Below are positions 1 through 4,249 of a stretch of DNA of 5,614 nucleotides, piece after piece; positions within the stretch are counted from its first letter, which is position 1, and each line of letters begins with the position of its first letter. The DNA comes from JABDGZ01 sp964487685 (lineage in GTDB: Bacteria; Omnitrophota; Gorgyraeia; Zapsychrales; Fredricksoniimonadaceae): positions 1 to 5,614 of the forward strand of contig CAZASA010000124.1 in assembly GCA_964487685.1 (NCBI GenBank), read 5' to 3'. The position numbers and the translations under genes were made by a program. Below the pieces are notes generated by a model, which saw only the letters and a program-made list of their open reading frames with translations, ran no database searches and had not been told where the DNA came from.

Positions 1-1
1 T

Positions 2-115
2 CTTGGTTTAACTGTTGTCAATGAAGTCATTAAATGTTATAACGGTCAGATAAAAGTAAAAAGTAAATTGGACCATGGAACGACCTTTACCGTAAAAATA
101 CCGTTAACGCCCTAA
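2..115 (+). CDS. Sensor histidine kinase, C-terminal end (partial, 5' cut by window)
   Basis: The window opens inside an open frame of 37 codons ending in TAA at 113-115. Its translation begins LGLTVVNEVI and continues through a Gly-Gln-Ile-x-Val-x-Ser strand to a His-Gly-Thr-Thr-Phe-Thr-Val motif and a final Ile-Pro-Leu. This is the usual end of a HATPase_c domain: the G2 box (GLGL), then the last beta strands with the G-x-T-F motif. The ATP-binding N box, the phospho-accepting histidine and any sensor domain lie outside the window, so the input signal cannot be read. The stop codon is six bases before the start of an NtrC-type response regulator, the classic arrangement of a cognate kinase and regulator pair. 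The family call rests on a short tail but is well supported by its position. Confidence 0.82.
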   Translation, partial: LGLTVVNEVIKCYNGQIKVKSKLDHGTTFTVKIPLTP

Positions 116-118
116 GGA
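114..118 (+). promoter_or_regulatory. Ribosome binding site of the response regulator
   Basis: AAGGA lies three bases before the ATG at 122 and overlaps the stop codon of the upstream kinase gene. It supports this start and suggests translational coupling within the operon. The spacing is somewhat short. Confidence 0.55.
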
Positions 119-121
119 CCT

Positions 122-1495
122 ATGACGACACATCGCCGTTATTCAATTTTGATCGTAGACGATGAACCTTTGATCCGTAAGTCTCTTTTTGAGATCCTAA
201 AGATCGCCGGCTTTGACACCTTCATGGCGGTCAATGCCGAGGAGGCCATCGCTCTTTTTGCGGGCAGGACTTACGATATCGTGATCACGGACATGAAATT
301 GCCCAAAATGACAGGGGTCGAGCTTCTAAGCCAGATCAAGAAGGTGTCTCCTGCCACCGAAGTGATCCTCATCACCGGCTACGGCAGCATTGAAACAGCG
401 GTGGAAGCCATGAAAAAAGGGGCATTTGATTACGTCACCAAACCCATTGTGGATGATGAGATCAAGATCCTTATCGATAAGATCATTGAGAAAAAATGCC
501 TGCTGGAAGATAATCTTAATCTTCGCCAGATGATCTCCAAAACCAAACGTCATTCTTTTAGCGGTATGATCGGAAGCAGTGTTCCCATGCAGGGTGTTTA
601 TCATCTGGTTGAATCAGTCGCCAATACGAACGCAACCGTCATGATTTATGGGGAAAGCGGGACCGGCAAAGGGCTCGTGGCCAAGGCTATCCACCAAAGC
701 GATGACAAACGAAAAGGTATGCCCTTTGTGGAAGTCAGCTGCGGCGCTCTATCAGAGACTCTATTGGAAAGTGAACTTTTCGGGCATGTTAAAGGGGCAT
801 TTACGGGAGCCATCAAGGACAAGAAGGGGCGTTTTGAGATCGCCCATAACGGCACAATTTTCTTAGATGAGATCAACACTTGTTCGCCTAATTTGCAGGT
901 GAAATTATTACGCATCCTTCAGGACGGAGGTTTTGAAAGGGTAGGGGACACGCAAACGTTGAAAACCAATGCCCGCGTCATCGTGGCCACCAACCAGGAC
1001 CTGGAAAAATTGGTTGAAGATGGTGAGTTCAGGGAAGACCTTTATTATCGGGTGCATGTCATTCCTTTGGTTATGCCCCCTCTTCGGGAACACAGGGAGG
1101 ATATCCCTTTACTGGTCAAACATTTTATTGCTGTTTCTAACAAGAAGAACAATAAGAGCATTGCTGATATCGATGATGATGTCAAAAATATCTTTATGGA
1201 ACATCATTGGCCGGGGAATATCCGCCAGTTGGAAAATGTCATTGAGGGAGCGGTGATCATGTCCCGTAAGACCATAATCAACAAAAATGATCTGCCTAAG
1301 AATTTTGATAAGGTCAGGACCAAAGAAGCCGGAAAATCTTTTCAGGAAGAACTTAAAGAGCCTGCCAAGGAGATCATTTTAAAAGCCCTTAAGGATTGCA
1401 ACTGGAATAGAAGTATGGCGGCGGAAAAATTAGGCGTCAACAGGACAACCCTTTACAATAAAATGAAAAAATACGGTATTCCGTTAAAAAATTAA
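122..1495 (+). CDS. NtrC-family sigma-54-dependent response regulator
   Basis: This 457-residue protein should be a phosphorylation-activated transcription factor that binds upstream enhancers and remodels sigma-54 RNA polymerase. Residues 7-122 form a receiver domain with acidic pair D13/D14, phospho-acceptor D57 (in ITDMKLP), T85 and K107. Residues 148-375 form the AAA+ domain: Walker A GESGTGKG at 177-184, the sigma-54 contact loop GAFTGA at 225-230, Walker B GTIFLDEI at 244-251, the arginine-finger segment FREDLYYRV at 303-311 and the sensor II region WPGNIRQLEN at 363-372. Residues 411-454 form a Fis-type helix-turn-helix (MAAEKLGVNRTTLYNKM). All hallmarks are present and the length is normal for the family. 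The only small oddity is Gly instead of the usual Glu directly after the Walker A lysine. The gene starts six bases after a histidine kinase and ends one base before a PocR/GAF sensor, so it very probably belongs to one signalling operon. Target genes cannot be deduced from the window. Confidence 0.96.
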   Translation: MTTHRRYSILIVDDEPLIRKSLFEILKIAGFDTFMAVNAEEAIALFAGRTYDIVITDMKLPKMTGVELLSQIKKVSPATEVILITGYGSIETAVEAMKKGAFDYVTKPIVDDEIKILIDKIIEKKCLLEDNLNLRQMISKTKRHSFSGMIGSSVPMQGVYHLVESVANTNATVMIYGESGTGKGLVAKAIHQSDDKRKGMPFVEVSCGALSETLLESELFGHVKGAFTGAIKDKKGRFEIAHNGTIFLDEINTCSPNLQVKLLRILQDGGFERVGDTQTLKTNARVIVATNQDLEKLVEDGEFREDLYYRVHVIPLVMPPLREHREDIPLLVKHFIAVSNKKNNKSIADIDDDVKNIFMEHHWPGNIRQLENVIEGAVIMSRKTIINKNDLPKNFDKVRTKEAGKSFQEELKEPAKEIILKALKDCNWNRSMAAEKLGVNRTTLYNKMKKYGIPLKN

Positions 1496-1496
1496 T

Positions 1497-2435
1497 ATGA
1501 TCCTCGAAAGAATCACTAATAGCCGTAAGCTTGAAGGTATTCTTCTTAACTTTATCGACGTGTTAAGGATCAATATCCTGATCGTTGACACTAAAGGCAA
1601 TCCTGTATTGGTCCCAAAAACCAATGGTTTAGGTTTTCATGGGGCAAGCCAATGGGGTGTATTGCGCTATTTGGGCACGGCGGAGTTTCTGCCAAAATTC
1701 CAGTCTGAAGGGAATTATTTAAAATATGCGGATAGTTTTGGCTTCCAGACCATTGCTATTCCTATCGCCATATTAGGTATGGACCCGATCGGGTTTATGA
1801 TAGTGGGCCCCGTGATCCTCAACAAACAGCTGGAGGTCGCGCAATACGAGGCTATTGTCCAGAAGCAGGGATTGAATTTTCCTAACTTTTTAGATTGCCT
1901 GACGGAAGTCCGGGTCCTTTCATTTAACAGCCTTCAATCCACGCTCGATCTTCTTTTTGAGCTTTCAAAATATGCGTTGAAGGTCAATCACAAAGAACTG
2001 ACACAACCGGTGCAATCCATCTTTACTTCTTTATTGGACCTGTCCATGGCCTTGACCCAGGCTGAATGCGGCTCGATCATGTTATTGAATAACATCACCA
2101 AGGAGCTTAATATCCTGACCTTTAAAGGCATTGATCTGCAAAAGATTCAAAATATCCCCATGAAATTAGGTGACGGGGTCGCAGGCTTGGCTGTCCAGGA
2201 AAAAGAACCTTTTGTCATCAATGAGGGGCAATCGAATAACAGGATCGATCATTTGCTCAAGAAACCGGAATTAAAATGTTCCTTGATTGTACCGATCATC
2301 AAGAATGATAATGAAGTTCTAGGTGTCATGAATATTTCCACCCGCCAGGATTCCAGCCGTTTGGCCACCCACAGCCAGGAAATGCTCGCAAGCATTGTGA
2401 AGATCACCACAGGCACCTTCAGTAATTTCCTTTAA
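1497..2435 (+). CDS. PocR-like and GAF domain sensor protein without output domain
   Basis: This is a 312-residue soluble protein with no signal peptide or membrane segment. Residues about 10-110 resemble the PocR sensory domain, a PAS-like fold known from regulators that bind small hydrocarbon derivatives such as 1,2-propanediol: an early ILIVDTKGNPV strand, and later FGFQTIAIPI followed by PIGFMIVGPVIL. I see no cysteines in this part (the first is C134), unlike many PocR domains, which have conserved ones. Residues about 172-312 look like a GAF domain, with IMLLNNITKELNILTFKGI, the LGDGVAGLAV turn, and SLIVPIIKND leading into LGVMNIS. No kinase, cyclase, HTH or receiver domain follows. The ATG is one base after the TAA of the sigma-54 regulator and has no clear Shine-Dalgarno, so translation is probably coupled. 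It may supply ligand information to the kinase or regulator encoded upstream; that role is inferred from context. The GAF call is firmer than the PocR call. Confidence 0.72.
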   Translation: MILERITNSRKLEGILLNFIDVLRINILIVDTKGNPVLVPKTNGLGFHGASQWGVLRYLGTAEFLPKFQSEGNYLKYADSFGFQTIAIPIAILGMDPIGFMIVGPVILNKQLEVAQYEAIVQKQGLNFPNFLDCLTEVRVLSFNSLQSTLDLLFELSKYALKVNHKELTQPVQSIFTSLLDLSMALTQAECGSIMLLNNITKELNILTFKGIDLQKIQNIPMKLGDGVAGLAVQEKEPFVINEGQSNNRIDHLLKKPELKCSLIVPIIKNDNEVLGVMNISTRQDSSRLATHSQEMLASIVKITTGTFSNFL

Positions 2436-2659
2436 ACAATTTTTTGATGTGACCCGTCGCAGTAGGGTGCTTTGGCAGAGTTCTTGCAGCCGCACCAGCT
2501 GACTTCTATTTCTTCAGTGATCTCTACAAAAACCGGACGCATGCCTGTCGGCCCGTGGGAGCCGTCGCAAAAGGGCTGCTTTTTGGACGCACCGCAGCTG
2601 CACCAGACATACCGTCCGGGTTTGACGGTCATCACATAAGGATGATTAGGGGCACTCAT
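2432..2659 (-). CDS. Tandem CDGSH-type iron-sulfur protein
   Basis: This 75-residue protein carries two complete CDGSH modules, each with the 3-Cys/1-His ligand pattern C-x-C-x8-C-x3-H that binds a [2Fe-2S] cluster in the mitoNEET/CISD family. Module one is C20, C22, C31, H35 (PFCDGSH); module two is C56, C58, C67, H71 (PYCDGSH). There is no transmembrane anchor, so it should be a small cytoplasmic protein like the two-motif CISD3 (Miner2) type. Members are linked to redox sensing and to electron or cluster transfer, but the partner here is unknown. The ATG overlaps the TGA of the upstream exported-protein gene (ATGA) and has no Shine-Dalgarno, so translation is probably coupled. Its stop codon overlaps that of the convergent sensor gene within TTAA at 2432-2435. 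The two modules also resemble each other at DNA level, consistent with an old internal duplication. Confidence 0.93.
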   Translation of the reverse strand: MSAPNHPYVMTVKPGRYVWCSCGASKKQPFCDGSHGPTGMRPVFVEITEEIEVSWCGCKNSAKAPYCDGSHQKIV

Positions 2660-2952
2660 AGGGCGGCCGGATTAGTGACATTGTCATTGCCACTCGTCAC
2701 CGATTGGATGGGTTTGCCTATTTCCGTCATCTGGCCGACAAATAAGCATTGATTGATATTGTTGTCATAGATGTAGACCCTTCCGTTGTTTTGATTGAAG
2801 AATCCCAAGCGGTCATTGTTGGTGACAAAGGGCATGATGCCGGCAAAAGTGATGTTCAGGGCTTTGCTTTGGGCCTTGCTTTGCATTGTAGCGACGACGA
2901 TAATACTTAATGTTAAAATCACGATCGTTAAAAAAGTAGTTATTTTATTCAT
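2656..2952 (-). CDS. Small exported protein of unknown function
   Basis: This 98-residue protein starts MNKITTFLTIVILTLSIIVV, a short basic end followed by a hydrophobic core at about residues 7-22. Ala-terminated cleavage sites are plausible after A27 or A31 (SKA in both cases), so it is probably exported by Sec to the periplasm or beyond. The mature part has a strand-like segment GRVYIYDNNINQCLFVGQM with a single cysteine, then IGKPIQ and a polar tail. I do not recognise the family. A longer reading begins at 2964, four codons upstream, but GGAG at 2962-2959 lies six or seven bases before the ATG at 2952 and would sit inside the longer version, so 2952 is preferred. Its stop codon overlaps the start of the CDGSH gene by ATGA, so the two form an operon. 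A functional tie between an exported protein and a cytoplasmic iron-sulfur protein is not obvious. Confidence 0.75.
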   Translation of the reverse strand: MNKITTFLTIVILTLSIIVVATMQSKAQSKALNITFAGIMPFVTNNDRLGFFNQNNGRVYIYDNNINQCLFVGQMTEIGKPIQSVTSGNDNVTNPAAL

Positions 2953-2958
2953 AGCTAT

Positions 2959-2962
2959 CTCC
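2959..2962 (-). promoter_or_regulatory. Shine-Dalgarno deciding the start of the exported-protein gene
   Basis: GGAG on the minus strand lies six bases upstream of the ATG at 2952. It overlaps the last base of the alternative ATG at 2964, so it can serve only the shorter reading. This moves the start four codons downstream and leaves a conventional signal peptide. Confidence 0.6.
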
Positions 2963-2970
2963 ATGGTTAG

Positions 2971-2979
2971 TGATATAAT
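2971..2979 (+). promoter_or_regulatory. Extended -10 promoter for lhgO
   Basis: TGATATAAT is a perfect TATAAT preceded by TG with one base between, the extended -10 form recognised by housekeeping sigma factor. No good -35 lies 17 bases upstream (ATAGCT at 2951-2956), as is common for extended -10 promoters. Transcription would start near 2986, giving a leader of about 28 bases with a weak AGGT Shine-Dalgarno at 3005-3008 before the ATG at 3014. The 61-base region 2953-3013 must also hold the promoter of the divergent minus-strand operon. A possible minus-strand -10 is TAAAAT at 2994-2989, but no convincing -35 accompanies it. Confidence 0.5.
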
Positions 2980-3013
2980 TTATTTTCTATTTTAACAAAT
3001 TTGTAGGTATTTT

Positions 3014-4207
3014 ATGAAAAATTATGATTTTATAATAATCGGCTCCGGGATCATAGGTTTGACGGTTGCCTATGCCATCAAGAACCGCAGGCCGGATTCA
3101 AGTATCTTGATCCTTGATAAGGAATCAGGAGAAGCTCAGCATGCCTCAGGACGCAACAGCGGCGTTTTGCATGCAGGTTTTTACTACACATCAGATAGCC
3201 TTAAAGCCAAATTCACCGTTGAAGGTAACCGAGCCATGAAGGCCTATGTCAAGGCCAAAGGTTTGGGCTTGAATGAATGCGGCAAGATCGTGATCGCTCA
3301 AAATGACTATGAATTCGGCCAATTGATCAAGCTTTTGCATAGGGGGAAACAGAACGGCTCTAATGTTCGCCTTATCGATGAGGCCGAAGCATTTGATATT
3401 GAACCCAATGCCAAGATCTATAAACGTGCTCTATATTCTCCTGACACCGCTAGCATTGATCCCAAGGAAGTTTGTCTTGCGCTTAAGGCAGACCTGCTTA
3501 AGGTGGGGGTCGAATTTTCTTTTAATACGAAATATTTAGGTCATAGTATAGATATCGTCAAGACAGATCAGGGTGATTTTGAGGCGGGTAAGATCATTAA
3601 CTGTGCCGGATTGTACGCTGATCGCATTGCCCAGGATTTTGGATTTGGATTTAAATATACCATGATCCCTTTTAAAGGTTTATATTTAAAATATACAAAG
3701 AATAAAACAGATATTAATATTAATATTTATCCCGTTCCAAATTTAAACAACCCTTTCTTGGGCGTTCACTACACAAAAACGGTGCATGGTGATATCAAGA
3801 TCGGGCCTACGGCCATTCCGGCCCTTTGGCGGGAGAATTATGATTCCAAGCATAATTTTTCCTTGAATGAAATGGCTGAAATTTTGTATCATGAGGCCAA
3901 ATTATATGTGACCAATGCTTCCAAATTCCGTTCCCTGGCCCATGAGGAAATGCGCAAATACACCAAGGAATATTTCATATCGCTCGCTCAATCCATGGTC
4001 AAATATATTGATCCTAAAGGGTTTACTGAATGGACGATGCCGGGGATCAGGGCCCAATTATTGGATAAAAAGACCTTGAGTTTGGTCCAGGATTTTGTGA
4101 TCGAAGGGGACCACCGCAGCGTGCATGTCCTCAATGCCGTTTCGCCGGCTTTTACCTGTTCCTTCCCGTTTTCCCAATATGTGGTTGACAAGTTTGTGCT
4201 GATCTAA
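3014..4207 (+). CDS. lhgO: L-2-hydroxyglutarate dehydrogenase/oxidase (FAD-dependent)
   Basis: This 397-residue flavoprotein oxidises L-2-hydroxyglutarate to 2-oxoglutarate, in E. coli passing electrons to the membrane quinone pool. It serves metabolite repair, since malate and lactate dehydrogenases make L-2-hydroxyglutarate as a side product, and lysine/glutarate breakdown. Residues 5-15 contain the dinucleotide-binding GSGIIG, with acidic D35 ending the second strand. The diagnostic SGRNSGVLHAGFYYT lies at 45-59, where E. coli LhgO (YgaF) has a closely similar stretch. Further family blocks are NCAGLYADR at 196-204, IYPVPN at 238-243, PFLGVHYTK at 247-255, IGPTAI at 263-268, PGIRAQL at 343-349 and the C-terminal LNAVSPAFTCSFP at 373-385. 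Length is slightly below the roughly 420 residues of E. coli, lacking only its tail. It seems to be monocistronic, with a promoter on each side. A related FAD-dependent 2-hydroxyacid or glycerol-3-phosphate oxidase is the alternative, but the motif pattern favours LhgO. Confidence 0.9.
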   Translation: MKNYDFIIIGSGIIGLTVAYAIKNRRPDSSILILDKESGEAQHASGRNSGVLHAGFYYTSDSLKAKFTVEGNRAMKAYVKAKGLGLNECGKIVIAQNDYEFGQLIKLLHRGKQNGSNVRLIDEAEAFDIEPNAKIYKRALYSPDTASIDPKEVCLALKADLLKVGVEFSFNTKYLGHSIDIVKTDQGDFEAGKIINCAGLYADRIAQDFGFGFKYTMIPFKGLYLKYTKNKTDININIYPVPNLNNPFLGVHYTKTVHGDIKIGPTAIPALWRENYDSKHNFSLNEMAEILYHEAKLYVTNASKFRSLAHEEMRKYTKEYFISLAQSMVKYIDPKGFTEWTMPGIRAQLLDKKTLSLVQDFVIEGDHRSVHVLNAVSPAFTCSFPFSQYVVDKFVLI

Positions 4208-4213
4208 TTTCCT

Positions 4214-4242
4214 TTGGTTAATGAATCCGGGTCTTGTATAAT
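4214..4242 (+). promoter_or_regulatory. Promoter of the hemC-cobA fusion, probably leaderless
   Basis: A perfect -10 hexamer TATAAT lies at 4237-4242, with TTGGTT at 4214-4219 as a partial -35 (TTG kept) and exactly 17 bases between them. The ATG at 4250 begins only eight bases after the -10, so transcription should start on or next to the A of the start codon. No Shine-Dalgarno is visible before this ATG, which fits a leaderless mRNA. The whole promoter fits in the 42-base gap after lhgO. Confidence 0.6.
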
Positions 4243-4249
4243 AACCAAC

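Noticed and set aside
326..604. 92-codon minus-strand open frame
   Set aside because: It lies entirely opposite the receiver domain coding region of the response regulator, which has all family motifs. Its translation has no recognisable features.
646..1256. Several overlapping open frames of 61-95 codons on both strands
   Set aside because: All are out-of-frame or antisense shadows of the AAA+ domain of the response regulator, with composition unlike real proteins.
1672..1694. GGCAC followed by TTTCTGC, considered as a sigma-54 -24/-12 promoter
   Set aside because: The distance between the GG and GC elements is 15 bases instead of the required 10, and the site lies inside the sensor gene.
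2400..2447. Possible terminator before the T run at 2440-2446
   Set aside because: The sequence upstream gives only a four-base GAAG/CTTC stem, too weak and too far from the T run. The run is also part of the CDGSH coding end.
2953..2964. Upstream ATG adding four residues to the exported protein
   Set aside because: The only good Shine-Dalgarno (GGAG at 2962-2959) sits inside this extension and is correctly spaced for the ATG at 2952.
2555..2995. Plus-strand frames of 65 and 66 codons opposite the CDGSH and exported-protein genes
   Set aside because: They are antisense to genes supported by CDGSH motifs or by a signal peptide with a Shine-Dalgarno, and have no features of their own.
4221..4241. 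Six-codon open frame (ATG to TAA) just before hemC-cobA, considered as a leader peptide
   Set aside because: It overlaps the predicted -35/-10 region, so it would not be on the transcript made from that promoter, and it has no Shine-Dalgarno.
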